Source: Ecdyonurus torrentis
Lineage: Eukaryota; Arthropoda; Insecta; Ephemeroptera; Heptageniidae
DNA: 64,000 nt
Direction of reading: 5' to 3'
Assembly (NCBI GenBank): GCA_949318235.1
Contig: OX439135.1
Span: forward strand, 28,032,587-28,096,586
The notes under the pieces were generated by a model. The model was given only the letters and a program-made list of their open reading frames with translations, did no database searches and was not told where the DNA came from. Shown here in pieces: positions 35,701-49,780 of the stretch. The translations under genes and the position numbers were made by a program. Each line of letters opens with the position of its first letter. Position 1 is the first letter of the stretch.

Positions 35701-37732
35701 AAGAAAAAAAAAGTTTGTAACTCGAGTTCCAATTGAGATAGAAAGTTGCGGTTTTGAAATAAAGTGATGCAAAATGCTCTTTAGTTTTAAATTCACCTTT
35801 AGAAACAAATTTGAGAAAAATAATTTTTCGAAAAAAATAGTGTTTTTCAGATTCTGAAAACGATTTTTGATGATATCTCAGAAACTAATAATGCTACAGA
35901 CTTACGGTTTGAACTGAAATGTATCACATTGAAATGTCTTATGAAAAATTTATTACACTTTAGTCGCAAAAAATAAAACTTTCCTAATTTTTTAGAATTT
36001 TCGTATTTTCTTACCGAAGTCTATAGCATTGTAGCCCATATGAAGAAAAAGAAAGTTTGTAACTCGAGTTCTAATTGAGATGTAAAGTTGTGGTTTTGAA
36101 ATAAAGTGATGCAAAACGCCCTATAGAACTAAATTTACCTCTAGAAACAAAATTGAGAAAAAAAAATTTTCGCAAAAAATTGTGTTTTTCAGATTCTGAA
36201 AACGATTTTTGATGATATCTCAGAAACTAATAATGCTACAGACTTACGGTTTGAACTGAAATGTATCACTTTGAAATGTCTTATGAAAAGTTTATAACAC
36301 TTTAGTCGCAAAAACTAAAACTTTCTCAGTTTTTGAGAATTTTTGAATTTTCTTACCGATGTCTATAGCATTGTAGCCCATATGAAGAAAAAAAAAGTTT
36401 GTAACTTGAGTTCTAATTGAGATGTAAAGTTGTGGTTTTGAAATAAAGTGATGCAAAACGCTCTATAGTACTAAATTTACCTCTAGAAACAAAATTGAGA
36501 AAAAAAATTTTTCGAAAAAAATTGTGTTTTTCAGATTTTGAAAACGATTTTTGATGATATCTCAGAAACTAATAATGCTACAGACTTACGGTTTGAACTG
36601 AAATGTATCACTTTGAAATGTCTAACGAAAAGTTAATTACACTTTAGTCGCAAAAAATAAAACTTTCTCAGTTTTTGAGAATTTTCGTATTTTCTTACCG
36701 AAGTCTATAGCATTGTAGCCCATATGAAGAAAAAAAAAGTTTGTAACTCGAGTTCCAATTGAGATAGAAAGTTGCGGTTTTGAAATAAAGTGATGCAAAA
36801 CGCTCTATAGTTTTAAATTCACCTCTAGAAACAAATTTGAGAAAAATAATTTTTTCAAAAAAATTGGGTTTTTCAGTTTCTGAAAACAATTTTTGATGAT
36901 ATCTCAGAAACTAATAATGCTATAAACTTACGGTTTGAACTGAAATGTATCACATTGAAATGTCTAACGAAAAGTTTATGACACTTTAGTCGCAAAAACT
37001 AGAACTTTCTTAGTATTTGAGAATTTTCAAATTTTCTTACCGAAGTCTATAGCATTGTAGCCCATATGAAGAAAAAAAAGGTTGTAACTCGAGTTCTAAT
37101 TAAGATGTTAAGTTGTGGTTTTGAAATAAAGTAATGCAAAACGCTCTATAGTACTAAATTCACCTCTAGAAACAAAATTGCGAAAAAAAAATTTTCGAAA
37201 AAAAATGGGTTTTTCAGATTCTGAAAACGATTTTTGATGATATCTCAGAAACTAATAATGCTACAGACTTACGGTTTAAACTGAAATGTATCACTTTGAA
37301 ATGTCTTATGAAAGTGTATTACACTTTAGTCGCAAAAATTAAAACTTTCTCAGTTTTTTAAATTTTCGAATTTTCTTACCGAAGTCTATAGCATTGTAGC
37401 CCATAAGAAGAAAAAAAAAGTTTGTAACTCGAGTACTAATTGAGATGTAAAGTTGTGGTTTTAAAATCAATTGATGCAAAACGCTCTATAGTACTAAATT
37501 CACCTCTAGAAACAAAATTGAGAAAAAAAAATTTTCAAAAAAAATTGTTTTTCAGATTCTGAAAACGATTTTTGATGATATCTCAGAAACTAATAATGCT
37601 ACAGACTTACAGTTTGAACTGAAATGTATCACTTTGAAATGTCTAACGAAAAGTTAATTACACTTTAGTCGCAAAAAATAAAACTTTCTCAGTTTTTGAG
37701 AATTTTCGTATTTTCTTACCGAATTCTATAGC
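26769..37732 (+). repeat. SatA array 2 (longest block)
   Basis: About 32 head-to-tail units. It contains both main SatA variants and several local duplications: the peptide frames at 30480-30734, 33217-33471 and 34583-34837 are identical per-unit shadows, and 32250-32444 recurs at 36695-36889 (13 units apart). The last 1.1 kb is paralogous to 8930-10042. Confidence 0.96.
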
Positions 37733-37773
37733 AGTCTGTAGCATTATTAGTTTCTAAAATATCATCAAAAATT
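37733..37773 (-). repeat. SatA inverted stub at the A/C junction
   Basis: Second copy of the 41-bp stub at 10043-10083, with the same GAATTCTATAGCAGTCTG border. Confidence 0.85.
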
Positions 37774-40426
37774 GTGACGCCATCACTGACTATTATTTTA
37801 ATTTTAGTAGTTTATGAAGTAGATAAGTGACGCCATCACTGACTACCAACTTGATTTTAGTGTTGTATAAAGTAGATAAGTGACGTCCTCACTGACTATC
37901 AACTTGACTTTATTTGTGTATTAAGTAGATATGTGACGTCATCACTGACTATCAATTTGACTTTAGTATTGTATGAAGTAGATAAGTGACGTCATCACTG
38001 ACTATTAACTTGACTATAGTTGTGTATAAAGTAGGTATGTTACGTCATCACTAACTATCATCTTGACTTTAGTTGTGTATAAAGTAGATATGTGACGTTA
38101 TCACTAACTATCTACTAGAATTTAGTAGCGTATGAAGCAGATATGTGACGTCATCACTGACTATCATCTTGACTTTAATAGTTTATGAAGGAGATAAGTT
38201 ACGCCATCACTGACTATCAACTTGACTTTAGTAGTGTATGGAAAAGATAAGTGAAGTCATCACTGACTATCAACTTGACTTTAGTGGTATATGAAGTAGA
38301 TAAGTGACGCAATCACTGACTATCAACTTGACTTTAGTAGTGTATGAAGTAGAAAAGTGACGTCATCACTGACTATAAATTTGAGTTTAGTTCTGTATGA
38401 AGTAGATAAGTGACGTCATGACTGACTATCAACTTGTCTTTAGTAATGTATGAAGTAAATATGTGACGTCATGACTGATTATCATCTTGAATTTAGTAGT
38501 GTATGAAGTAGATATGTGACGTCATCTCTGACTATCAACTTGACTTTAGTAGTGTATGAAGTAGATAAGTGACGTCATCACTGATTATCATCTTGACTTT
38601 AGTTGTGTATGAAGTAGATAAGTGACGTTATTACTAAATTTCATCTTGACTTTTGTAGTGTATGAAGTAGATAAGTCACGTCATCACTGACAATCAACTT
38701 GTCTTTAGTAGTGTATGAAGCATATATGTGACGTCATCACTGATTATCAACTTGACTTAAGTAGTGTTTGAAGTAGATATGTGACGTCATCATTGACTAT
38801 CATTTTGACTTTAGTAGTTTATAAGGTAGATATGTGACGTCATCACTGACTATCAACTTGATTTTAGTTGTGTATGAATTATATAAGTGACGTCATTACT
38901 GACTATCAACTGGTCTTTAGTAGTGTATGAAATAGATAAGTGATGTCATCACTAACTATCAACTTGATTTTCGTAGTGTATGAAGTAGAATTGCAACGTC
39001 AACGCTGACTATCAATTTGACATTAGTAGTGTATGAAGTAGATAAGTGACGTCATCACTGACTATTAACTTGCCTTTAGTTGTGAATGAAGTAGATATGT
39101 GACGTTATCACTTACTAGCATCTTGACTTAAGTTGTGTATAAAGTAGATAACTGACATCATTACTGACTATCAACTTGACTTTAGTTGTGTATTAAGTAG
39201 ATATGTGACGTCATCACTGACTATTATTTTGACTTTAGTAGTGTATGAAGTAGATGAGTGACGTCATTACTGACTATTAACTTGACTTCAGTTGTCTATG
39301 AAGTAGATATGTGACGTCATCAGTAACTATCATCTTGACTTTAGTTGTGTATAAAGTAGATAAGTGACGTTATCACTAACTATCAACTAGTATATAGTAG
39401 CGTATGAAGCAGATATGTGACGTCATCACTGACTATCAACTTGACTTTAGTAATTTATGAAGTCGATAAGTTACGTCATAATTGTTTTTCAACTTGACTT
39501 AAGTAGAGTATGAAGTAGATATATGACGTCATTACTGACGATCAACTTGACTTTAGTAGTGTATGAAGTAGAAATGCAACGTCATCATTAAATATCAATT
39601 TGACTTTAGTAGTGTATATAGTAGATAAGTGACGTCATCACTGACTATCAATTTGAGTTTAGTTGTGTATGAAGTAGATAAGTGACGTCATCACTGACTA
39701 TCAACTTGACTTTAGTAGTGTATGAAGTAGATAAGTGACGTCAACACTGACTATTAACTTGTCGTTAGTAGTGTATGAAGCATATATGTGACGCCATCAC
39801 TGACTATCAACTTGACTTTAGTATTTATTGAAGTCAATAAGTTACGTCATAATTGTTTTTTAACTTGACTTTAGTTGTGTATGAAGTAGAGAACTGACGT
39901 CATAACTGTTAATCAACTTGACTTTAGTAGTGTATAAAGTAGATAAGTGACGTCAATACTAACTATCAACTTTACTTTAGTTATGTATGAAGTAGATAAG
40001 TGACGCCATCTCTACTTCCATCTTGATTTTAGTATTGATGAAATAAATAAGTGACGTCATCACTGACTATCAACTTGACTTTAGTTGTTTACGTAGTAGA
40101 TATGTGACGTCATCACTGACTATTAACATGAATTTAGTAGTTTTTGAAGTAGATAAGTGACGTCATCACTGACTATCAACTTGACTTAAGTAGTGTATGA
40201 AGTAGATATGTGACGTCATCACTAACTATCAATTTGATTTTAGTTGTGTATGAATTATATAAGTGACGTCATTACTGACTATCAATTGGTCATTAATAGT
40301 GAATGAAATAGATAAGTGACGTCAACTTGATTTTAGTAGTGTTTGAAGTAGAATTTCAACGTCAACACTGACTATCAATTTGACTTTAGTAGTGTATGAA
40401 GTAGATAAGTGACGTCATCACTGACT
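37774..40426 (+). repeat. SatC array 3 (longest SatC block)
   Basis: About 50 units of 53 bp. Up to about 39740 it is colinear with 10084-12050 at an offset of 27690 bp. Beyond that it continues with units like those at 26050-26768 (TTGTCGTTAGTAG, CTCTACTTCCATCTTG). The array ends GTCATCACTGACT, with SatA CTCAGTTTTTGAG overlapping by CT. Confidence 0.95.
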
Positions 40427-41420
40427 CAGTTTTTGAGAATTTTTGAATTTTCTTACCGATGTCTATAGCATTGTAGCCCATATGAAGAAAAAAGAAGTTT
40501 GTAACTCGAGTTTTAATTGAGATGGAAAGTTGTGGTTTTGAAATAAAGTGATGCCAAACGCTCTATAGTACTACATTCACCTCTAAAAACAAAATTGAGA
40601 AAAAAAAATCGAAAAAAATTGTGTTTTTAAGATTCTGAAAACGATTTTTGATGATATCTCAGAAACTAATAATGCTACAGACTTACGGTTTGAACTGAAA
40701 TGCATCACTTTGAAATGTTTTATGAAAAGTTTTTAACACTTTAGTCGCAAAAACTAAAACTTTCTCAGTTTTTGAGAATTTTCGAATTTTCTAACCGAAG
40801 TCTATAGCATTGTAGCCCATATAAAGAAAAAAAAAGTTTGTAACTTGAGTTCTAATTGAGATGTAAAGTTGTGGTTTTGAAATAAAGTGATGCAAAACGT
40901 TCTATAGTACTAAAATTACCTCTAGAAACAAAATTGAGAAAAAAAAATTTCGAAAAAAATTGTGTTTTCAGATTCCGAAAACGATTTTTGATGATATCTT
41001 AGAAACTAATAATGCTACAGACTTACAGTTTGAACTGAAATGTATCACTTTGAAATGTCAAACGAAAATTTTATTACACTTTAGTCGAAAAAAATAAAAC
41101 TTTCTCAGTTTTTGAGAATTTTCGTATTTTGTTACCGGTCTATAGCATTGTAGCCCATATGAAGGAAAAAAAACTTGTAACTCGAGTTCCAATTGAGATA
41201 GAAAGTAGCGGTTTTGAAATAAAGTGATGCAAAACGCTCTATAGGTTTAAATTCACCTCTAGAAACAAATTTGAGAAAAATAATTTTTCCAAAAAAATTG
41301 TTTTTCTGTTTCTGAAAACGATTTTTGATGATATCTCAGAAACTAATAATGCTACAGACTTACGGTTTGAACTGAAATGTATCACTTTGAAATGTTTTAT
41401 GAAAAGTTTATAACACTTTA
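40427..41420 (+). repeat. SatA array, short and diverged
   Basis: About 2.9 SatA units with many private changes (TTCTAACCGAAG, TTGTTACCGGTC, AAAGTAGCGG). It is cut inside TAACACTTTA and followed by SatB. The open frame 41239-41502 crosses the border and is not a gene. Confidence 0.93.
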
Positions 41421-41810
41421 AACCTACAGAGATGCGGTTTGAACTAAAATATAGGACTAACAGACTTGCAAAGAAAAGGTTATTACACCTTAATCGCTTC
41501 AATGCAAACGTTCGCAGTTATAGAGAATCTCAGTGCTTTCTCAACGTAGTTTTCAGACTAAGAATACGATTTTTGATGATATCTTTAAAACTAATAAAGC
41601 TACAGGCTTGCGGTTTGAACTGAAATGAAGCACTAACAGACTTGCAAAGAAAAGATTATTACACCTTAATCGCTCCAATGCAAACTTTCGCAGGTGTAGA
41701 ATATCTCAGTGCTTTCTCGTCGTACTTTTTAGACTACGAATAAGATTTTTGATGATATCTCCGAAACAAATAAAGCTACAGGCTTGCGGTTTGAACTAAA
41801 ATATAGGACT
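41421..41810 (+). repeat. SatB fragment (about 2.2 units)
   Basis: Plus-orientation SatB complementary in type to 22301-22640, including the variant AACGTAGTTTTCAGACTAAG and ATATCTTTAAAACTAATAAAG. It ends at ATATAGGACT and passes into SatC. Confidence 0.9.
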
Positions 41811-42504
41811 TGTTTACGTAGTAGATATGTGACGTCATCACTGACTATTTATATGAATTTAGTAGTGTATGAAGTAGATAAGTGACGTCATAGTGACGTC
41901 ATAACTGATTATCAACTTGACTTAAGTAGTGTTTGAAGTAGATATGTGACATCATCACTGACTATCATTTTGACTTTAGTAGTGTATAAGGTAGATATGT
42001 GACGTCATCACTGACTATCAACTTGACTAAAGTAGTGTATGAAGTAGATATGTGACGTCATCACTGACTATCAATTTGATTTTAGTTGTGTATGAATTAT
42101 ATAAGTGGCGTCATTACTGACTATCAACTGGTCTGGTGAAATAGATAAGTAACGTCATCACTAACTATCAACTTGATTTTCATAGTGTATGTAGTAGAAT
42201 TGCAACGTCAACACTGACTATCAATTTGACTTTTGTAGTGTATGAAGTAGATGAGTGACGTCATCACTGACTATTAACTTGACTTTAGTTGTGTATGAAG
42301 TAGATATGTGACGTCATCAGTAACTATCATCTTGACTTTAGTTGTGTATAAAGTAGATAAGTGACGTTATCACTAACTATCAATTTGAGTTTAGTTGTGT
42401 ATGAAGTAGATAAGTGACGTTACCACGTTACCACTGACTATCAACTTGACTATAGTTATGTATGTGGTAGATAAGTGACACCATCACTGACTACCAACTT
42501 GATT
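41811..42504 (+). repeat. SatC array 4
   Basis: About 13 units of 53 bp. The doubled motif GTGACGTCATAGTGACGTCA near 41881 is the complement of the left end of the inverted block at 17619. From about 42418 (GTTACCACGTTACCACTGAC) it is colinear with 12048-12135. Confidence 0.93.
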
Positions 42505-43200
42505 CATCACTTTATTTCAAAACCGCAACTTTCCATCTCAATTAGAACTCGATTACCAACTTTTTTTTTCTTCATATCAGCTACAATGCTATAGACTTCG
42601 GTAAGAAAACACTAAAATTTTCAAAAACTAAGAAAGTTTTGTTTTTTGCGACTAAAGTGTAATAAACTTTTCATCAAAAATTTCAAAGTGATAAATTTCA
42701 GTTCAAACCGCAAGTCTGTAGCATTATTAGTTTCTGAGATATCATCAAAAATTGTTTTCAGTATTTGAAAAACACAATTTTTTTTGAAAAATTATTTTTC
42801 TCAATTTTGTTTCTAGAGATGAATTTAGTACTATAGATCGTTTTGCATCACTTTATTTCAAAACCGCATTTTTCCATCTCAATTAGAACTCGAGCTACAA
42901 ACTTTTTTTTTTCTTCATATAGGCTACAATGCTATAGACTTCGGTAAGAAAATACAAAAATTCTCAAAAACTGAGAAAGTTTTTTTTTTTGCGACTAAAG
43001 TGTAATAAACTTTTCATAAGACATTTTAAAGTGATACATTTCAGTACAAACCGTAAGTCTGTAGCATTATTAGTTTCTGAGATATCATCAAAAAACGTTT
43101 CAGAATCTGAAAAGCACAATTTTTTTGGAAAAATTATTTTTCTCAATTTGGTTTCTAGAGGTGAATTTAGTACTATAGAGCGTTTTGCATTACTTTATTT
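42505..43200 (-). repeat. SatA array, inverted
   Basis: About two reverse SatA units. It matches 12136-12360 and then 13370-13827, lacking 994 bp (about three units) that the first copy has in between. Confidence 0.92.
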
Positions 43201-43202
43201 CA

Positions 43203-43293
43203 ACAAAAAGGTGTAATAACCTTTTCTTTCAAGTCTGTTAGTACTATATAATGTAGGACTAACAGACTTGCAAAGAAAAGGTTATTACACCTT
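43203..43293. repeat. SatB foldback, second copy
   Basis: Same structure as 13828-13918 (offset 29375): reverse AAGGTGTAATAACC arm, TATATAAT spacer and plus arm. Confidence 0.85.
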
Positions 43294-46200
43294 AATCGCT
43301 CCAATGCAAACTTTCGCGGTTATAGAGAATCTCAGTGCTTTCTCATAGCACTTTTCAGACTGTGAATACGATTTTTAATGATATCTCAGAAACTAATAAA
43401 GCTACAGGCTTGCGGTTTGAACTAAAATGTAGGACTAACAGCCTTGCAAAGAAAAGGTTATAACACCTTAATCACTCGAATGCATACTTTCGCAGTAATA
43501 GAGAATCTCATTGCTTTCTCATCGCACTTTTCAGACTGTGAATACGATTTTTAATGATATCTCAGAAACTAATAAAGCTACAGGCTTGCGGTTTGAACTA
43601 AAATGTAGGACTAACAGCCTTGCAAAGAAAAGGTTATTACACCTTAATCACTCGAATGCAAACTTTCGCAGTAATAGAGAATCTCAGTGCTTTCTCATCG
43701 TTCTTTTTTGACTGTAAATACGATTTTTGATGATATCTCCAAAATAATAAAGCTACGGGCTTGCGGTTTGAACTAAAATGTAGTACTAATAGACTTGAAA
43801 GAAAAAGTTATTACACCTTAATCGCTTCAATGCATACTTTCGCAGTTATAGAGAATCTCACTGCTTTCTGATCGTACTTTTCAGACTGTGGATACGAATT
43901 TTGATGATATCTGCGAAACTAATAAAGCTACAGGCTTGCGGTTTGAACTGAAATGTAGGACTTACAGACTTGCAAAGAAATGGTTATAACACCTTAATCG
44001 CTACAATGCAAACTTTCGCAGTTATATAGAATCTCAATGCTTTCTCATAGTACTTTTTTGACTGCGAATAAGATTTTTGATGATATCTCCGAAACTAATA
44101 AAGCTACAGGCTTGCGGTTTGAACTGAAATGTAGGACTAACAGACTTGCAAAGAAATGGTTATAACACCTTAATCGCTACAATGCAAACTTTTGCAGTTA
44201 TAGAGAATCTCAGTGCTTTCTCATAGTACTTTTTTGACTGCGAATAAGATTTTTGATGATATCTCCGAAACTAATAAATTTACAGGCTTGCGATTTGAAC
44301 TAAAATGTAGTACTAGCAGACTTGCAAAGTAAAGGTTAATACACCTTAATCGCTCCAATGCATACTTTCGCAGTTATAGAGAATCTCAGTGCTTTCTCAT
44401 CGTACTTTTCAGACCGTGAATATGATTGTTGATGATATCTCCGAAACTAATAAAGCTACAGGCTTGCGGTTTAAACTAAAATGTAGGATAAAAAGACTTG
44501 CAAAGAAAAAGGTTATTACATCTTAATCGCTGCAATGCAAACTTTCGCAGTTATAGAAAATCTCAGTGCATTCTGATCGTACTTTTCAGACTGTGGATAC
44601 GAATTTTGATGATATCTCTAAAACTAATAAAGCTACAGGCTTGCGGTTTGAACTAAAATGTAGGACTAACAGATGTGCAAAGAAAAGGTTTTTACACCTT
44701 AATCGCTCCAATGCAAACTTTCGCAGTTATAGAAAACCTCAGTGCTTTCTGATCGTACTTTTCAGACTGTAGATACGAATTTTGATGATATCTCCGAAAC
44801 TAATAAAGCTAATGCTTGTGGTTTTAACTATAATGTAGGACTAACAGACTTGCAAAGAAAAGGTTATTACACCTTAATCGCTCCAATGCAAACTTTCGCG
44901 GTTATAGAGAATCTCAGTGCTTTCTCATCGCACTTTTTAGACTGTGAATACGATTTTTAATGATATCTCAGACACTAATAAAGCTACAGGCTTGCGGTTT
45001 GAACTAAAATGTAGGACTAACAGCCTTACAAAGAAAAAGTTATTACACCTTAATCGCTTCAATGCATACTTTCGCAGTTATAGAGAATCTCACTGCTTTC
45101 TGATCGTACTTTTCAGACTGTGGATACGAATTTTGATGATATCTGCGAAACTAATAAAGCTACAGGCTTGCGGTTTGAACTGAAATGTAGGACTTACAGA
45201 CTTGCAAAGAAATGGTTATAACACCTTAATCGCTACAATGCAAACTTTCGCAGTTATATAGAATCTCAATGCTTTCTCATAGTACTTTTTTGACTGCGAA
45301 TAAGATTTTTGATGATATCTCCGAAACTAATAAAGCTACAGGCTTGCGGTTTGAACTGAAATGTAGGACTAACAGACTTGCAAAGAAATGGTTATAACAC
45401 CTTAATCGCTACAATGCAAACTTTTGCAGTTATAGAGAATCTCAGTGCTTTCTCATAGTACTTTTTTGACTGCGAATAAGATTTTTGATGATATCTCCGA
45501 AACTAATAAATTTACAGGCTTGCGATTTGAACTAAAATGTAGTACTAGCAGACTTGCAAAGTAAAGGTTAATACACCTTAATCGCTCCAATGCATACTTT
45601 CGCAGTTATAGAGAATCTCAGTGCTTTCTCATCGTACTTTTCAGACCGTGAATATGATTGTTGATGATATCTCCGAAACTAATAAAGCTACAGGCTTGCG
45701 GTTTAAACTAAAATGTAGGATAAAAAGACTTACAAAGAAAAAGGTTATTACATCTTAATCGCTGCAATGCAAACTTTCGCAGTTATAGAAAATCTCAGTG
45801 CATTCTGATCGTACTTTTCAGACTGTGGATACGAATTTTGATGATATCTCTAAAACTAATAAAGCTACAGGCTTGCGGTTTGAACTAAAATGTAGGACTA
45901 ACAGATGTGCAAAGAAAAGGTTTTTACACCTTAATCGCTCCAATGCAAACTTTCGCAGTTATAGAAAACCTCAGTGCTTTCTGATCGTACTTTTCAGACT
46001 GTAGATACGAATTTTGATGATATCTCCGAAACTAATAAAGCTAATGCTTGTGGTTTTAACTATAATGTAGGACTAACAGACTTGCAAAGAAAAGGTTATT
46101 ACACCTTAATCGCTCCAATGCAAACTTTCGCGGTTATAGAGAATCTCAGTGCTTTCTCATCGCACTTTTTAGACTGTGAATACGATTTTTAATGATATCT

Positions 46201-46591
46201 CAGACACTAATAAAGCTACAGGCTTGCGGTTTGAACTAAAATGTAGGACTAACAGCCTTACAAAGAAAAGGTTATTACACCTTAATCACTCGAATGCAAA
46301 CTTTCGCAGTAATAGAGAATCTCAGTGCTTTCTCATCGCACTTTTCAGACTGTGAATACGATTTTTAATAATATCTGAGAAACTAATAAAGCTACAGGCT
46401 TGCGGTTTGAACTATAATGTAGGACTAACAGCCTTGCAAAGAAAAGGTTATTACAACTTAATCACTCGAATGCAAACTTTCGCAGTAAGAGAGAATCTCA
46501 GTGCTTTCTCATCGTTCTTTTTTGACTGTAAATACGATTTTTGATGATATCTCCGAAACTAATAAAGCTACAAGCTTGCGGTTTGAACTAC
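43249..46591 (+). repeat. SatB array 3
   Basis: About 19 plus-orientation units of 176 bp. It is paralogous to 13875-15634 but nearly twice as long because of the internal duplication described separately. Repeated identical open frames (44566-44772 with 45798-46004; 44742-44960 with 45974-46192) come from this duplication. Confidence 0.95.
43801..46265 (+). repeat. Tandem duplication of seven SatB units (1232 bp)
   Basis: 43801-45032 and 45033-46264 are nearly identical; 1232 is exactly 7 x 176. The novel joint is at 45033, where CAGCCTTACAAA passes into GAAAAAGTTATTACACC, sequence otherwise seen at 43801. One visible difference is GACTTGCAAAG against GACTTACAAAG. This shows unequal exchange in unit register. 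Confidence 0.92.
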
Positions 46592-48881
46592 ATTTTAGTT
46601 AAACCGCAAGCCTGTAGCTTTATTAGTTTCGGAGATATCATCAAAAATCTTATTCGCAGTCTAAAAAGTACTATGAGAAAGCACTGAGATTCTCTATAAC
46701 TGCAAAAGTTTGCATTGTAGCGATTAAGGTGTTATAACCATTACTTTGCAAGTCTGTAAGTCCTACATTTCAGTTCAAACCGCAAGCCTGTAGCTTTATT
46801 AGTTTCGGAGATATCACAAAATTCGTATCCACAGTCTGAAAAGTACGATCAGTAAGCAGTGAGATTCTCTATAACTGCGAAAGTATGCATTGAAGCGATT
46901 AAGGTGTAATAACTTTTTCTTTCAAGTCTATAAGTACTACATTTTAGTTCAAACCGCAAGCCCGTACCTTTATTATTTTGGAGATATCATCAAAAATCTT
47001 ATTCGCAGTCAAAAAAGTACTATGAGAAAGCACTGAGATTCTCTATAACTGCGAAAGTTTGCATTGTAGCGATTAAGGTGTTATAACCATTTCTTTGCAA
47101 GTCTGTTAGTCCTACATTTCAGTTCATACCGCAAGCCTGTAGCTTTATTAGTTTCGGAGATATCATCAAAAATCTTATTCGCAGTCAAAAAAGTACTATG
47201 AGAAAGCATTGAGATTCTCTATAACTGCGAAAGTTTGCATTGTAGCGATTAAGGTGTTATAACCATTTCTTTGCAAGTCTGTAAGTCCTACATTTCAGTT
47301 CAAACTGCAAGCCTGTAGCTTTATTAGTTTCGGAGATATATCAAAAATCGTATTCACAGTCAAAAAAGAACGATGAGAAAGCACTGAGATTCTCTATAAC
47401 TGCGAAAGTTTGCATTGGAGCGAAAAAGGTGTAATAACATTTTCTTTGCAAGTCTGTTAGTCCTACATTTTAGTTCAAACCGCAATCCTGTAGCTTTATT
47501 AATTTCGATGATATCATCAAAAATCTTATTCGCAGTCTAAAAAGTACGATGAGAAAGCACTGAGATTCTCTATAACTGCAAATGTTTGCATTGTAGCGAT
47601 TAAGGTGTAATAATCTTTTCTTTGCAAGTCTGTTAGTCCTACATTTTAGTTCAAACTGCAAGCCTGTAGCTTTTAAAGTTTCAAAGATATCATCAAAAAT
47701 CGTCTTCTTAGTCTGAAAACTACGTTGAGAAAGCAGTGAGATTCTCAATAACTGCGAAAGTTTGCATTGAAGCGATTAAGGTGTAATAACCTTTTCTTTG
47801 CAAGTCTGTTAGTCCTACATTTAAGTTCAAACCGCAAGCCTGTAGCTTTATTAGCTTCGGAGATATATCAAAAATCGTATTCACAGTCAAAAAAGAACGA
47901 TGAGAAAGCACTGAGATATTCTATTACTGCGAACGTTTGCAATGGAGCGATTAAGGTGTAATAACCTTTTCTTTGCAAGTCTGTTAGTCCTACATTTTAG
48001 TTCAAACCGCAAGCCTGTAGCTTTATTAGTTTCGTAGATATCATCAAAAATCGTATTCACAGTCTGAAAAGTACGATGAGAAAGCACTGAGATTCTCTAT
48101 AACCGCGAAAGTTTGCATTGGAGCGATTAAGGTGTAATAACCTTTTCTTTGCAAGTCTGTTAGTCCTACATTATAGTTAAAACCACAAGCCTGTAGCTTA
48201 ATTAGTTTCGGAGATATCATCAAAATTCGTATCCACAGTCTGAAAAGTACGATCAGAAAGCACTGAGATTTTCTATAACTGCGAAAATTTGCAATGGAGC
48301 GATTAAGGTGTAATAACCTTTTCTTTGCAAGTCTGTTAGTCCTACATTTTAGTTTAAACCGCAAGCCTGTAGCTTTATTAGTTTTGGAGATATCATCAAA
48401 ATTCGTAACCACAGTCTGAAAAGTACGATCAGAAAGCACTGAGATTTTCTATAACTGCGAAAGTTTGCATTGCAGCGATTAAGGTGTAATAACCTTTTGC
48501 TTTTCAAGTCTGTTAGTCCTACATTTTAGTTCAAACCGCAAGCCTGTAGCTTTATTAGTTTCGGAGATATCATCAACAATCGTATTCACGGTCTGAAAAG
48601 TACGATGAGAAAGCACTGAGATTCTCTATAACTGCGAAAGTTTGCATTGTAGCGATTAAGGTGTAATAACCTTTTCTTTGCAAGTTTGTTAGTCCTACAT
48701 TTTAGTTCAAACCGCAAGCCTGTAGCTTTACTAGTTTCGGAGATATCATCAAAAATCGTATTCACAGTCTGAAAAGTACGACGAGAAAGCACTGAGATTA
48801 TCTATTACTGCGAAAGTTTCCATTCGAGCGATTTAGGTGTAATAACCTTTTCTTTGCAAGTCTAGTAGTCCTACATTTTAG
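46592..48881 (-). repeat. SatB array 4, inverted
   Basis: About 13 reverse units. The first about 160 bp match 15635-15790, and from 47330 they match 22161-23712. It therefore joins relatives of two blocks that are 6 kb apart in the first copy. Confidence 0.95.
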
Positions 48882-48947
48882 TGATACATTTCAGTTCAAA
48901 CTGCAAGTCTGTAGCATTATTAGTTTCTGAGATATCATCAAAAATCG
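48882..48947 (-). repeat. SatA partial unit, inverted (copy 2)
   Basis: Duplicate of 23713-23778, between reverse SatB and plus SatC. Confidence 0.9.
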
Positions 48948-49780
48948 TGACGCCATCACTGACTATTATTTTGAGTTTAGTAGTTTATGAAGTAGATAAG
49001 TGACGCCATCACTGACTACCAACTTGATTTTAGTGTTGTATGAAGTACATAAGTGACGTCCTCACTGAATATCAACTTGACTTTAGTTGTGTATGAAGTA
49101 GATATGTGACGTCATCACTAACTATCATCTTGACTTTAGTTGTGTATAAATTAGATATGTGACGTTATCACTAACTATCTACTAGTATTAAGTATCGTAT
49201 GAAGCAGATATGTGACGTCATCACTGACTATCATCTTGACTTTAATAGTTTATGAAGGAGATAAGTTACGCCATCAATGACTATCAACTTGACTTTAGTG
49301 GTATATGAAGTAGATAAGTGACGCCATCACTGACTATCAACTTGACTTTAGTAGTGTATGAAGTAGAAAAGTGACGTCATTACTGACTATAAATTTGAGT
49401 TTAGTTCTGTATGAAGTAAATAAGTGACGTCATCACTGACTATCAACTTGTCTTTAGTAGTGTATGAAGTAAATATGTGACGTTATGACTGACTATCATC
49501 TTGACTTTAGTAGTGTATAAAGTAGATAAGTGACGTCATCACTGACTATCAACTTGACTTTAGTTATGTATGTAGTAGATAAGTGACGTCATCACTGACT
49601 ATCAACTTGTCTTTAGTAGTGTATGAAGTAAATATGTGACGTCATGACTGACTATCAACTTGATTTTAGTTGTTTACATAGTAGTAGATATGTGACGTCA
49701 TCACTGACTATCAACTTGACTTTAGTAGTGTATGAAGTAGATAAGTGACGTCATCACTGATTATCATCTTGACTTTAGTT
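48948..49780 (+). repeat. SatC array 5a
   Basis: About 16 units, duplicate of 23779-24611. It has isolated differences such as GACGCCATCA against GACGCAATCA near 49320. Confidence 0.95.
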
